Assembly: GCF_900182985.1 (NCBI RefSeq) | Contig: NZ_FXUY01000001.1 | Span: 3,162,001 to 3,226,000, forward strand | DNA: 64,000 nucleotides | Direction: 5' to 3' | From: Pseudomonas helmanticensis | GTDB lineage: Bacteria > Pseudomonadota > Gammaproteobacteria > Pseudomonadales > Pseudomonadaceae | In this document: piece after piece, positions 9,377-18,232 of the stretch | How the letters are laid out: each line of letters begins with the position of its first letter | Position numbering within the stretch: the stretch's first letter is position 1 | Program-made: the position numbers and the translations under genes | The notes under the pieces: generated by a model | Databases searched by the model: none | Seen by the model: the letters and a program-made list of their open reading frames with translations, nothing else | Told to the model about the DNA's origin: nothing

Positions 9377-10156
9377 ATGCTGATGGTGATTTCCCCCGCC
9401 AAGACCCTCGATTACGAAACACCGCCGGCAACCCAGCGCTTCACCCAGCCGCAATACCTCGATCACTCGCAGGAACTGATCCAGCAATTGCGCGACCTGA
9501 CGCCGGCGCAGATCAGCGAGCTGATGCACGTGTCCGACAAGATCGGCGGGCTCAACGCCGCGCGTTTCGGCAGCTGGACGCCAGCGTTCACCGTAGAAAA
9601 CGCCAAGCAGGCGCTACTAGCGTTCAAGGGCGACGTCTACACCGGTCTCGACGCGCAATCGTTCAGCGAAGCCAACTTCGACTACGCGCAAAAACACCTG
9701 CGCATGCTCTCCGGCCTCTACGGCCTGCTGCGCCCGCTTGACCTGATGCAGCCGTATCGCCTGGAGATGGGCACCAAGCTGGCCAACGCCCGTGGCAAAG
9801 ACCTTTATGCCTTCTGGGGCACGCGTATCAGCGAATGGCTGAACGAAGCGCTGGCCGATCAGGGCGACGATGTGCTGCTCAACCTGGCGTCCAACGAATA
9901 CTTCTCGGCGGTCAAGCGCACCGCGTTGAACGCGCGGATCATCAACACCGAGTTCAAGGATCAGAAGAACGGCCAGTACAAGATCATCAGCTTCTACGCG
10001 AAAAAGGCTCGCGGCTTGATGAGCCGTTTCGTGATCCAGGAAAAAATCAACGATCCAGCCCTGCTCAAGCAGTTCGACGTGCAGGGTTATCGCTACAGCG
10101 CCGAGCAGTCGAAACCCGACAATCTGGTGTTTTTGCGCGACCACGCCCCCGAATAA
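9377..10156 (+). CDS. yaaA: Peroxide stress protein YaaA (UPF0246/DUF328)
   Basis: A 259-residue cytoplasmic protein. YaaA in E. coli lowers free iron and limits hydroxyl radical damage during peroxide stress, and the structure is described as a DNA-binding fold. Family marks are the start [36 protein letters not shown] (about 113-134), [12 protein letters not shown] (about 170-181) and the end [13 protein letters not shown]. The ATG at 9377 is chosen over the upstream opening because of AAGGAG at 9363-9368 and the conserved family start. It lies directly before the alginate regulatory region, as in P. aeruginosa, but a hairpin separates the two. Confidence 0.92.
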   Translation: MLMVISPAKTLDYETPPATQRFTQPQYLDHSQELIQQLRDLTPAQISELMHVSDKIGGLNAARFGSWTPAFTVENAKQALLAFKGDVYTGLDAQSFSEANFDYAQKHLRMLSGLYGLLRPLDLMQPYRLEMGTKLANARGKDLYAFWGTRISEWLNEALADQGDDVLLNLASNEYFSAVKRTALNARIINTEFKDQKNGQYKIISFYAKKARGLMSRFVIQEKINDPALLKQFDVQGYRYSAEQSKPDNLVFLRDHAPE

Positions 10157-10168
10157 AGCATGCTCAAT

Positions 10169-10196
10169 GCACGACTCTTTCTATATAGAGTCGTGC
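10169..10196. terminator. Stem-loop after yaaA
   Basis: GCACGACTCT pairs perfectly with AGAGTCGTGC around TTCTATAT, 12 bases after the yaaA stop. No T-run follows, so termination may depend on Rho or the hairpin may only protect the 3' end. Confidence 0.55.
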
Positions 10197-10965
10197 AGCT
10201 CGCACGATGTCAAAAAACCCTCGCCTTATTTCGCCATTTTTATGGCGCCAGAAAATATTCCCTGTCCTTTCTAATTTTAGTTTCACTCGACACTGATCAT
10301 TTTTTTCAGTAGTGGCACCTAAATTTTTTCACGGTAGTGGCACAAAACTATCTACTGCGATTATCTCCCTATCTATAAAGGGCGAAATGGAAAGTGCTAT
10401 CAAATTGAGACCAGTGCCATCTTCAACAATATTTCAAGAAATTTCAGATTGCACGATGAGTGGACAGGAACTATGTCCAAATGCGTAGCTCATACCACCG
10501 GTAACGATTCTCGTCGAGTTTGTACGAGATAACTTACGCAGAGCAGATAGCCATGTAACCAAGTTGTCACAGCAACTTGCCTAGATGACTAACTAGTCTC
10601 AAAACACAACGAAGGACAGGAGATAGGCACCATTAATATCCCCTACAAGGCCATGGCCGCGCCCCTATAACCGTGCTCGCCTGAGCACCAGACCGCTTGA
10701 TCCACGGGCCTCTCGCCTGACATCGAGCGCGCAAGACCAATGCACGAGAGTCTTCCCGACAGAAGATCTGCTGCATAACAGGGCAAGTCATAACTATAAG
10801 GCCTGGTTGCGCACATCTTGAGTGCACTTATTTAGACACTCGGAACTTTGTATGCCTGCACACGGCATTGTGGCGCCTGTAAGCCGCACTTTCGAGTGCA
10901 CTAGTGAACGCTGAACACCATTAACTCCGGCCTTCTAAGGCCTGATATATACAGAGGTAATTGCG
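10197..10965 (+). promoter_or_regulatory. Long algD regulatory region and leader
   Basis: 769 bases without a gene, AT-richer than its flanks, upstream of algD. In P. aeruginosa the equivalent region binds AlgR, AmrZ, AlgB and AlgU and has a long leader. Visible here are GTAGTGGCAC repeated 25 bases apart (10309-10318 and 10334-10343); a candidate AlgU promoter GAACTA-N16-TCATA (10468-10494); a second exact AlgU -35 match GGAACTT at 10842-10848 without a good -10; GGA-rich sites near 10612-10622 that could bind RsmA/RsmE; and a GGCCTT-ct-AAGGCC hairpin at 10929-10942 just before the algD ribosome site GAGG. Confidence 0.6.
10468..10494 (+). promoter_or_regulatory. Candidate AlgU (sigma-22) promoter of algD
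   Basis: GAACTA, 16 bases, TCATA; the known P. aeruginosa algD promoter is GAACTT-N17-TCCTA. The implied leader would be about 460 bases, longer than in P. aeruginosa. Confidence 0.4.
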
Positions 10966-12282
10966 ATGCGCATCAGCATATTTGGTTTGGGTTACGTTGG
11001 CGCAGTATGTGCCGGTTGCCTGTCTGCACGGGGCCATGACGTGGTTGGCGTCGATGTTGCCAAAGACAAGATCGACATGATCAACGCTGGCAAATCCCCC
11101 ATTGTTGAACCGGGCCTGGGCGAACTTCTGCAACAGGGTATCCAGACCGGTCGTCTGCGTGGCACGACCAACTTCGCCGAAGCGATTCGTGACACTGACC
11201 TGTCGATGATCTGCGTCGGCACGCCAAGCAAAAAGAACGGCGACCTCGAACTGAACTACATCGAAGCCGTGTGCCGCGAGATCGGTTTTGTTCTGCGTGA
11301 AAAAACCACCCGCCACACCATCGTTGTGCGCAGCACCGTGTTGCCGGGCACCGTCGCCAACGTGGTGATCCCGATTCTCGAAGATTGCTCGGGCAAGAAG
11401 GCCGGTGTCGACTTCGGCGTCGCGGTCAACCCCGAGTTCCTGCGTGAATCCACCGCCATCGCCGACTACGACCTGCCACCGATGACCGTCATCGGCGAAT
11501 TCGACAAGGCTTCGGGCGACGTTCTGCAATCGCTGTACGAAGAACTCGACGCACCGATCATCCGCAAGGACATCGCCGTTGCCGAGATGATCAAGTACAC
11601 CTGCAACGTCTGGCACGCGACCAAAGTGACCTTCGCCAACGAGATCGGCAATATCGCCAAAGCGGTCGGCGTCGATGGCCGTGAAGTGATGGACGTGGTC
11701 TGCCAGGACAAGACCCTCAACCTGTCCCAGTACTACATGCGCCCGGGCTTCGCCTTCGGCGGTTCGTGCCTGCCGAAAGACGTGCGCGCCCTGACCTACC
11801 GCGCAGGTTCGCTGGACGTCGAAGCGCCGCTGCTCAACTCGCTGATGCGCAGTAACGAATCGCAAGTGCAAAACGCCTTCGACATCGTTGAAAGCCACGA
11901 CAAACGCAAAGTCGCTCTGCTCGGCCTGAGCTTCAAGGCCGGCACCGATGACCTGCGCGAAAGCCCGCTGGTGGAACTGGCCGAGATGCTGATCGGCAAG
12001 GGTTACGACCTGAGCATCTACGACAGCAACGTCGAGTACGCCCGTGTTCACGGCGCGAACAAGGACTACATCGAGTCGAAAATCCCGCACGTGTCGTCCC
12101 TGCTCAACGCGGACTTCGATTCGGTGATCGACAACTCCGACGTGATCATTCTCGGTAACCGCGACGAGAAATTCCGCGCGCTGGCCCAACAAGCGCCGCA
12201 CGGCAAACAGGTCATCGACCTGGTCGGCTTCATGGCCAAAGCCACCGACACCGGTACGCGTACCGAAGGTATCTGCTGGTAA
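10966..12282 (+). CDS. algD: GDP-mannose 6-dehydrogenase AlgD
   Basis: A 438-residue cytoplasmic enzyme that oxidizes GDP-mannose twice with NAD+ to GDP-mannuronate, the committed step of alginate synthesis. The N-terminal Rossmann motif is IFGLGYVGAVCAG (residues 4-16). The catalytic cysteine is Cys268 in FGGSCLPKD, the same position as in P. aeruginosa. The C-terminal UDP-binding-like domain holds SFKAGTDDLRESP (about 324-336). The start is fixed by AGAGG eight bases upstream and MRISIFGLGYVG. It is the first gene of the twelve-gene alginate operon. A hairpin and a REP doublet separate it from alg8, so downstream expression may be lower than that of algD. Confidence 0.98.
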   Translation: MRISIFGLGYVGAVCAGCLSARGHDVVGVDVAKDKIDMINAGKSPIVEPGLGELLQQGIQTGRLRGTTNFAEAIRDTDLSMICVGTPSKKNGDLELNYIEAVCREIGFVLREKTTRHTIVVRSTVLPGTVANVVIPILEDCSGKKAGVDFGVAVNPEFLRESTAIADYDLPPMTVIGEFDKASGDVLQSLYEELDAPIIRKDIAVAEMIKYTCNVWHATKVTFANEIGNIAKAVGVDGREVMDVVCQDKTLNLSQYYMRPGFAFGGSCLPKDVRALTYRAGSLDVEAPLLNSLMRSNESQVQNAFDIVESHDKRKVALLGLSFKAGTDDLRESPLVELAEMLIGKGYDLSIYDSNVEYARVHGANKDYIESKIPHVSSLLNADFDSVIDNSDVIILGNRDEKFRALAQQAPHGKQVIDLVGFMAKATDTGTRTEGICW

Positions 12283-12292
12283 GGCAGACGTT

Positions 12293-12320
12293 GCACGGCG
12301 CCGCCCTCGCGACGCCGTGC
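12293..12320 (+). promoter_or_regulatory. Hairpin immediately downstream of algD
   Basis: GCACGGCG pairs with CGCCGTGC around a 12-base loop, 10 bases after the algD stop. No T-run; possible RNA-processing or attenuation site within the operon. Confidence 0.45.
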
Positions 12321-12334
12321 GACAGAACCCAAAT

Positions 12335-12430
12335 GTAGGAGCTGCCGAAGGCTGCGATCTTTACCGGAAACACTTGAGCTCCGAGTGAACCGGCAAAGAT
12401 CAAAAGATCGCAGCCTTCGGCAGCTCCTAC
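12335..12430. repeat. REP doublet (outward inverted) between algD and alg8
   Basis: GTAGGAGCTGCCGAAGGCTG...CTCCTAC with a spacer of about 35 bases that itself contains the palindromic CACTTGAGCTCCGAGTG region. It enlarges the algD-alg8 gap to about 240 bases. Confidence 0.9.
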
Positions 12431-12523
12431 AGGGATCACCCGAATTGCGCGGGACAACGCAGTTTTTTGTAAGCCTGCCTTAACCCCATCGGGCCCGCCC
12501 CGAGATAGAGACGGATGCAGATT

Positions 12524-14005
12524 ATGCACAGGCTAAAACACGGCCTACTTCAGGCCGCCGGTTGGCTGTTTTACCTAAGTTTGTTGATGGGCCTGGCCTT
12601 GATGCTGCCCACGTCCACATTCGACTCCGAGTCGAAGGACTTCATTTTCCTGATTGGCGCCGTGGGTATCTGGCGCTACTCGATGGGTGCAACGCACTTT
12701 GTGCGCGGCATGATTTTTCTCTACATCGTTTACCCGCACCTGCGCCGCAAAGTGCGCAAGCTGGGTAAGGCTGCAGACCCGTCGCATGTGTTTCTGATGG
12801 TCACCAGTTTCCGTATCGACGCGCTCACCACCGCTCAGGTCTACAGCTCGGTGATCCGCGAAGCCATTGACTGCGAACTGCCGACCACCGTGGTCTGCTC
12901 CATCGTGGAAATGTCCGATGAGCTGTTGGTCAAGGCGCTGTGGGCGCGGATGAATCCGCCAGAGCGTGTGAAGCTCGACTTCGTGCGGATTCCCGGCACC
13001 GGCAAACGTGATGGCCTGGCCTACGGTTTCCGCGCGATCTCTCGTCACCTGCCGGACGACCGCGCCGTCGTCGCCGTGATCGATGGCGACACCGTGCTCG
13101 GCGAAGGCACCGTGCGTAAAACCGTGCCGTGGTTCCAGCTGTTCGGCAACGTCGGCGGCCTGACCACCAACGAGTTCTGCGAAGTGCGTGGCGGCTACAT
13201 CATGAGCGAATGGCACAAGCTGCGTTTCGCCCAGCGCCACATCAACATGTGCTCGATGGCCCTGTCCAAACGCGTACTGACCATGACCGGTCGTATGTCG
13301 GTGTTCAAAGCGTCAGTGGTGACCAACCCGGAATTCATCGCCGACGTTGAAAGCGACTCGCTGCAGCACTGGCGTCTGGGCCGTTTCAAGTTCTTGACCG
13401 GCGACGACAAGTCGAGCTGGTTCAGCCTCATGCGCCTCGGCTACGACACCTTCTACGTGCCTGACGCGGCGATCAACACCGTTGAACACCCGCCGGAAAA
13501 GAGCTTCATCAAGGCCAGCCGCAAATTGATGTTCCGCTGGTACGGCAACAACCTGCGCCAGAACTCGCGCGCGCTGGGCCTGGGTGTGAAACGCCTCGGC
13601 GCCTTCACCTCGGTGGTGCTGTTCGACCAGCGCGTATCGATGTGGACCTCGTTGCTCGGCCTGACCGTGGCGATCATCGCCAGCTTCAAATACGGCACCG
13701 CGTTCATCCTGGTTTATCTGCTGTGGATCGGCATCACCCGCCTGATCCTGACCCTGCTGTTGTCGTGCTCCGGTCACCGCATCGGCCCGGCTTATCCAGC
13801 GATTCTTTATTACAACCAGATCGTCGGCGCGATGGTGAAGATCTACGTGTTCTTCCGCCTCGACCAACAATCCTGGACGCGCCAACCCACTTCCCTGACC
13901 CGTGATCTCGCCAGCTTTCAACGTTGGTTCAACACCTGGTCGTCTCGGACCATGACCTTCTCCGCCGGCAGCATTTTTGTCGCCGTGCTGCTGATGATGG
14001 TCTGA
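12524..14005 (+). CDS. alg8: Alginate polymerase, glycosyltransferase Alg8
   Basis: A 493-residue inner-membrane family 2 glycosyltransferase that polymerizes GDP-mannuronate. It has N-terminal membrane segments (about 10-30 and 40-70), a cytosolic GT domain with [11 protein letters not shown] (about 187-197) and [26 protein letters not shown] (about 270-295), and C-terminal membrane segments (about 365-420 and 470-493). It works with Alg44, which senses c-di-GMP. The start [10 protein letters not shown] at 12524 matches relatives by recall; an in-frame ATG at 12515 is possible, and neither has a strong ribosome site. A REP doublet lies upstream; alg44 starts 35 bases downstream. Confidence 0.96.
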   Translation: MHRLKHGLLQAAGWLFYLSLLMGLALMLPTSTFDSESKDFIFLIGAVGIWRYSMGATHFVRGMIFLYIVYPHLRRKVRKLGKAADPSHVFLMVTSFRIDALTTAQVYSSVIREAIDCELPTTVVCSIVEMSDELLVKALWARMNPPERVKLDFVRIPGTGKRDGLAYGFRAISRHLPDDRAVVAVIDGDTVLGEGTVRKTVPWFQLFGNVGGLTTNEFCEVRGGYIMSEWHKLRFAQRHINMCSMALSKRVLTMTGRMSVFKASVVTNPEFIADVESDSLQHWRLGRFKFLTGDDKSSWFSLMRLGYDTFYVPDAAINTVEHPPEKSFIKASRKLMFRWYGNNLRQNSRALGLGVKRLGAFTSVVLFDQRVSMWTSLLGLTVAIIASFKYGTAFILVYLLWIGITRLILTLLLSCSGHRIGPAYPAILYYNQIVGAMVKIYVFFRLDQQSWTRQPTSLTRDLASFQRWFNTWSSRTMTFSAGSIFVAVLLMMV

Positions 14006-14040
14006 CCCGCCCCTATTGAATTAACAAGGAAATCGCCCCT

Positions 14041-15210
14041 ATGAATACCGCCGTGAACGTCAACGTAGTGCATGAATCCGAAGCCCAGCGCCAACACGCC
14101 CGCGTGAAAATCCCGGCCAAACTGCGCTTCTTCGGCCCTGACCGGACACCGGTCGAAGCGCGGGTCATCGACCTGTCTGCCGGTGGTCTGGCGTTCAACG
14201 CCGGGCAAATGCCGCTGACCCTTGGCGAGGTGTACAAGGCGCGTCTGCAATTCGTCATCGACAACCTCGGCCTGGCCATGGACGTTGAACTGCAAGTGCG
14301 TTCCTACGACCGCCAGACCGGCCGTGTTGGTTGCCAGTTCCAGAACCTCGAGCAGCAGGACATTTCCACCCTGCGCCACCTGATCACCTCGCACCTGGCC
14401 GGCGACATCGTCAGCATCGGCGAAGTGCTGGCGACCCTGCAGCGCGACAATTTCACCAAGGCGCGCAAGGTCAAGGACGGTGGCTCCGGCATGACCCCGT
14501 TCGGTCGTTTGAAGGCAGTGACCTTCAGCGCCGGCGTGTTTGTCGTCGGTCTGGTTGCGGCGGGCTTCATTTTCAAATCGGTGTACGGCATGTACTTCGT
14601 CAGCCACGCGCAGGCTGGCCTCGTCAGCGTGCCGGGGATGAACATCACCATGCCGCGCGACGGCACCGTGCAGAGCCTGATCAAGTCCGACGGCGTCGCA
14701 GCGAAAGGCGCGCCACTGGCGACCTTCAGCACCAGCATGCTCGACGTGCTCAAGGGGCATCTGGACGAAGACCAACTGGCCCCGGCCAAGGTTGAAGAAC
14801 TCTTTGGCAAGCAAATGACCGGCACCCTGACTTCGCCGTGCGATTGCACCGTGGCGCAGCAACTGGTGGCTGACGGTCAGTACGCGAGCAAGGGCGATGT
14901 AATCTTCCAGTTGGTGCCGCGCAACACCCAGGCCACCGTTGATGCGCGCTTCTCTTATCGCCAGTTCGGCGACGTGCGTCCGGGTACCCCGGTGAGCTTC
15001 CAGATCGCCGGCGAAGACAAGACCCGCACCGGCAAGATCGTCAGCAGCACCAGCCTGAAAAGCGCCGACCTGTCCTCCGACATCCGCGTGCAGATCCAGC
15101 CAGACGAGCCGCTCGACAGCAGCTTCGCCGGCCGCCCGGTGGAAGTGAACAGCGACCGTGGCCCGAACCTGAACTGGCTGATCGACAAAGCCATGGCTGC
15201 CGGTCTTTAA
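14041..15210 (+). CDS. alg44: Alginate c-di-GMP receptor and co-polymerase Alg44
   Basis: A 389-residue inner-membrane protein. The N-terminal PilZ domain keeps the c-di-GMP residues Arg17 and Arg21 (RQHAR) and Asp44/Ser46 (VIDLSAGG). A single membrane segment (about 158-180, FSAGVFVVGLVAAGFIF) leads to a periplasmic HlyD-like domain (lipoyl-like hairpin at PGMNITMPRDGTVQSL). c-di-GMP binding activates polymerization with Alg8. The start has AAGGA upstream. algK follows after 15 bases. Confidence 0.97.
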   Translation: MNTAVNVNVVHESEAQRQHARVKIPAKLRFFGPDRTPVEARVIDLSAGGLAFNAGQMPLTLGEVYKARLQFVIDNLGLAMDVELQVRSYDRQTGRVGCQFQNLEQQDISTLRHLITSHLAGDIVSIGEVLATLQRDNFTKARKVKDGGSGMTPFGRLKAVTFSAGVFVVGLVAAGFIFKSVYGMYFVSHAQAGLVSVPGMNITMPRDGTVQSLIKSDGVAAKGAPLATFSTSMLDVLKGHLDEDQLAPAKVEELFGKQMTGTLTSPCDCTVAQQLVADGQYASKGDVIFQLVPRNTQATVDARFSYRQFGDVRPGTPVSFQIAGEDKTRTGKIVSSTSLKSADLSSDIRVQIQPDEPLDSSFAGRPVEVNSDRGPNLNWLIDKAMAAGL

Positions 15211-15225
15211 GTCGAGGACATGCCT

Positions 15226-16728
15226 GTGACTACTCCACCCATCCTGAAAACACCGCGATCCCTGTGGGAGCTGGCCTGCCAGCGATTGGATCAGCGCGGT
15301 GTGTCTGATGTACCGCGCCGCCTGAATCGCGAGCAGGCTCACTCCTACATGGGGACGGTGTGTGCCTTGGCGCTGGCGGTGAGTCTCGCCGGTTGCGCCG
15401 GCCTGCCCGATCAGCGTCTGGCCAACGAAGCGCTGAAGCGTGGCGACACCGCCACTGCAGCGCAGAACTATCAACAACTGGCCGATCTGGGTTACAGCGA
15501 AGCGCAAGTCGGCCTCGCCGATATCCAGGTCGACAGCCGCGACCCTGAGCAAATGAAACAGGCCGAAGCGACTTATCGTGCAGCGGCCAGTGTTTCGCCG
15601 CGTGCTCAGGCGCGTCTCGGCCGCTTGCTGGTGGCCAAACCGGGCTCCACCGAAGCCGAGCATCAGGAAGCCGAAAGCCTGCTGAAAAAAGCCGCCGCCA
15701 ATGGCGAAGGCAACACGTTGATCCCGCTGGCGATGCTGTACCTGCAATACCCGCACAGCTTCCCGAACATCAACGCTCAGCAGCAGATCGATCAGTGGCG
15801 CAAATCCGGTTACCCGGAAGCGGGTCTGGCCCAAGTGCTGCTGTATCGCACCCAAGGCACCTACGACCAGCACCTGGATGACGTGGAAAAGATCTGCAAA
15901 GCCGCGCTCAACACCACCGACATCTGCTACGTCGAACTGGCCACCGTTTACCAGAAACGCGCGCAGCCAGAGCAACAAGCCGAGCTGATCAAGCAGATGC
16001 AGGCCGGTTACAGCCGTGGCACCGTCACCGCGCAGCGCGTCGATTCGGTGGCCCGTGTATTGGCCGATTCGACCCTCGGCAAGCCCGACGAAAAAACCGC
16101 GCAGTCGTTGCTTGAGCCGATCGCTCCGGGCTACCCGGCATCGTGGGTGACCCTCGCGCAATTGCTCTACGACTACCCGGAACTGGGCGACGTCGATCAG
16201 ATGATGAAGTACCTCGACAACGGCCGCGCCGCCGATCAACCGCGCGCCGAGCTGTTGCTGGGCAAGCTCTACTACGAAGGCAAAATGGTTCCGGCCGACG
16301 CCAAAGTCGCCGAAGAACATTTCCAGAAAGCCGTTGGCCGCGAAGTCGCCGCCGACTACTACCTCGGCCAGATCTATCGCCGTGGCTACCTCGGCAAGGT
16401 CTATCCGCAGAAGGCTCTCGACCACCTGCTGACCGCTGCACGCAACGGCCAGAACAGCGCCGACTTCGCCATCGCCCAACTGTTCTCCCAAGGCAAGGGC
16501 ACCAAGCCCGATCCGCTCAACGCCTACGTGTTCAGCCAATTGGCCAAAGCACAAAACACCCCGCAAGCCGATGAGCTGGCGACCACCCTCGCTGCGCAAT
16601 TGCCGCCCGAGCGTCTGGCCGAAGCCCAACGCCTGCTGCAACAGGAGCAAGCCAGCCGTGGCGCTCTGAACCAGAACACGCTGCAACTGCACGCCCTGCA
16701 AGAAGAAGACGGCGAGGAAAAATTATGA
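15226..16728 (+). CDS. algK: Alginate outer-membrane lipoprotein AlgK (TPR/Sel1-like scaffold)
   Basis: A periplasmic lipoprotein of Sel1-like repeats that guides AlgE and the trans-envelope complex. The lipobox is SLAGC, followed by [17 protein letters not shown] as in relatives. Repeat units such as [22 protein letters not shown] and [12 protein letters not shown] run to about residue 440. The GTG at 15226 is preferred over the ATG at 15220 because GAGGA (15214-15218) then has a 7-base spacing; this gives 500 residues against about 475 in P. aeruginosa. The excess lies before the hydrophobic signal core and is encoded by an in-frame REP doublet (15260-15352). Internal initiation at the ATG at 15349 would give a signal peptide without basic residues. 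The stop overlaps algE as ATGA. Confidence 0.93.
   Translation: MTTPPILKTPRSLWELACQRLDQRGVSDVPRRLNREQAHSYMGTVCALALAVSLAGCAGLPDQRLANEALKRGDTATAAQNYQQLADLGYSEAQVGLADIQVDSRDPEQMKQAEATYRAAASVSPRAQARLGRLLVAKPGSTEAEHQEAESLLKKAAANGEGNTLIPLAMLYLQYPHSFPNINAQQQIDQWRKSGYPEAGLAQVLLYRTQGTYDQHLDDVEKICKAALNTTDICYVELATVYQKRAQPEQQAELIKQMQAGYSRGTVTAQRVDSVARVLADSTLGKPDEKTAQSLLEPIAPGYPASWVTLAQLLYDYPELGDVDQMMKYLDNGRAADQPRAELLLGKLYYEGKMVPADAKVAEEHFQKAVGREVAADYYLGQIYRRGYLGKVYPQKALDHLLTAARNGQNSADFAIAQLFSQGKGTKPDPLNAYVFSQLAKAQNTPQADELATTLAAQLPPERLAEAQRLLQQEQASRGALNQNTLQLHALQEEDGEEKL
15260..15352. repeat. REP doublet inside the algK signal-sequence region
   Basis: CCTGTGGGAGCTGGCCTGCC at the left and CGCGAGCAGGCTCACTCCTA at the right are inverted copies of the REP type that is intergenic at 28001-28067 and 32374-32438. 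Here the reading frame stays open through both copies and the spacer, encoding [12 protein letters not shown]...[10 protein letters not shown]. Confidence 0.8.
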
Positions 16729-18206
16729 AGTTGAATCCATTCGTGAAGGCCGGTATTGGCCTCACCTTCGCGCTGATCTGGTCTTGCCCGACACTGGCCG
16801 CGATGACTGAAACCAAGAACTTCGGCCTCGAAGTGAAAGTCACCGGCCAGTCCGAAGACGACCGTGACCTCGGCACCGCCAGCGGCGGCGACGTCAACGG
16901 CGTCGGCCTCGACCTGCGTCCGTGGATCTACGGCGAAAGCGGCGCGTGGAGCGCCTACGCCATGGGCCAGGCCGTGACCTCGACCGACATCATTGAAACC
17001 GACACCCTGCAACAATCCGACGGTGCACAAACCACCGACAGCGGTGATCGTGAAACCAAGAAAAACTACCTGGCGATGCGCGAGTTCTGGGTCGGCTACA
17101 GCGGCTTCACGCCCTACCCCGGCGAGATCCTCAAGCTCGGTCGCCAGCGTCTGCGCAATGACGACGGCCAATGGCGCGACACCAACATCGAAGCGCTGAA
17201 CTGGACCTTCGACACCACCCTGTTGCGCGCCAACGCCGGTGTCGCCGAACGCTTCAGCGAATACCGCACCGACTTGAAAGAGCTGGCGCCAAAAGACAAG
17301 GATCGCCTGCACGCCTACGCCGACGCCGCTTATCAGTGGACACCGGGCCAGTGGGTCGGCATTCGCGGTCATCACACCCACGATGACGGCAAACTCGATT
17401 ACGCCGAGCCGGGCGTTCCGCGCGACTCGCTGGATAAAACCCAGAACGGCGACATCAGCTGGCTCGGCCTGACCGCCGACAGCGACGCCTACAACTGGCG
17501 CAACACCAACACCGTCAACTACTGGGGCAGCATCACCGGCATGAGCGGCGACCGCGACTCGGTCAACGCGCTGAACGCCGATGGCACGCGCCCGGCACAA
17601 GCCAAGCGCAGCGACGACGTCAACGGCTGGGCCACCGACATCGGTGTGCGCCTGCGCCTCGATCCGCAATGGCAAGTCGGCGGTGCGTATGCCCGCGCCA
17701 GTGCCGATTACGAGCAGAACGGTCTGGAGAGCAACCGCTCCAACTACACCGGTACCCGTTCGCGCGTTCATCGTTTCGGCGAAGCCTTCCGTGGCGAAAT
17801 GAACAACATGCAGACCGCCACCCTGTTCGGTTCGTGGATGGTCAACGACGAGTACGACGCCAGCCTGATCTACCACAAATTCTGGCGTGTCGACGGCAAC
17901 AAGCCGGTCGGCAGCAACGGCATCAATGCCGTGGAAAACAACACCGACGACGCCACCGGCGCGATCCTGTCCAGCACCTCGCTGCCGCTTGAAGACGGCA
18001 ACAAGGACCTCGGTCAGGAAATGGATCTGGTCGTCACCAAGTACTTCAAGCAAGGCCTGTTGCCGGCGGCGCTGAGCCAGTCGATCGACGAGCCTTCGGC
18101 CCTCGTGCGCTTCCGTGGCGGTGTGTTCAAACCGGGCGATGCCTACGGCAAGCAGGTTGATTCGTACATGCACCGCGCGTTCATCGACGTGATCTGGCGC
18201 TTCTGA
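16725..18206 (+). CDS. algE: Alginate outer-membrane export porin AlgE
   Basis: A 493-residue outer-membrane beta barrel that exports alginate. The signal peptide [26 protein letters not shown] is cleaved before [11 protein letters not shown]. Alternating strands with turns such as [24 protein letters not shown] and [12 protein letters not shown] fit the 18-strand fold known for the family. The last strand ends in AFIDVIWRF, with the C-terminal Phe needed for Bam insertion. The start overlaps the algK stop as ATGA and the stop overlaps an ATG of the algG frame, so the three genes are translationally coupled. Confidence 0.97.
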   Translation: MKLNPFVKAGIGLTFALIWSCPTLAAMTETKNFGLEVKVTGQSEDDRDLGTASGGDVNGVGLDLRPWIYGESGAWSAYAMGQAVTSTDIIETDTLQQSDGAQTTDSGDRETKKNYLAMREFWVGYSGFTPYPGEILKLGRQRLRNDDGQWRDTNIEALNWTFDTTLLRANAGVAERFSEYRTDLKELAPKDKDRLHAYADAAYQWTPGQWVGIRGHHTHDDGKLDYAEPGVPRDSLDKTQNGDISWLGLTADSDAYNWRNTNTVNYWGSITGMSGDRDSVNALNADGTRPAQAKRSDDVNGWATDIGVRLRLDPQWQVGGAYARASADYEQNGLESNRSNYTGTRSRVHRFGEAFRGEMNNMQTATLFGSWMVNDEYDASLIYHKFWRVDGNKPVGSNGINAVENNTDDATGAILSSTSLPLEDGNKDLGQEMDLVVTKYFKQGLLPAALSQSIDEPSALVRFRGGVFKPGDAYGKQVDSYMHRAFIDVIWRF

Positions 18207-18232
18207 TGCAAACCGCCAAGGGAGTGCCCGAC

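Noticed and set aside
10309..10343. Sigma-54 promoter at the TGGCAC motifs upstream of algD
   Set aside because: The -24 element TGGCAC is present twice, but neither copy has GC at the required -12 position.
10842..10869. AlgU promoter starting at GGAACTT close to algD
   Set aside because: The -35 is perfect, but no TCTGA-like -10 is found 15 to 17 bases downstream; kept only as a note in the algD control region.
9377..12282. yaaA as part of the alginate operon
   Set aside because: A stem-loop and a 770-base regulatory region separate it from algD.
13918..16701. A 927-residue minus-strand open frame opposite alg8, alg44 and algK
   Set aside because: It is the mirror of high-G+C genes on the plus strand; the protein is His/Gln/Val-rich nonsense with no family, and the plus-strand genes are certain.
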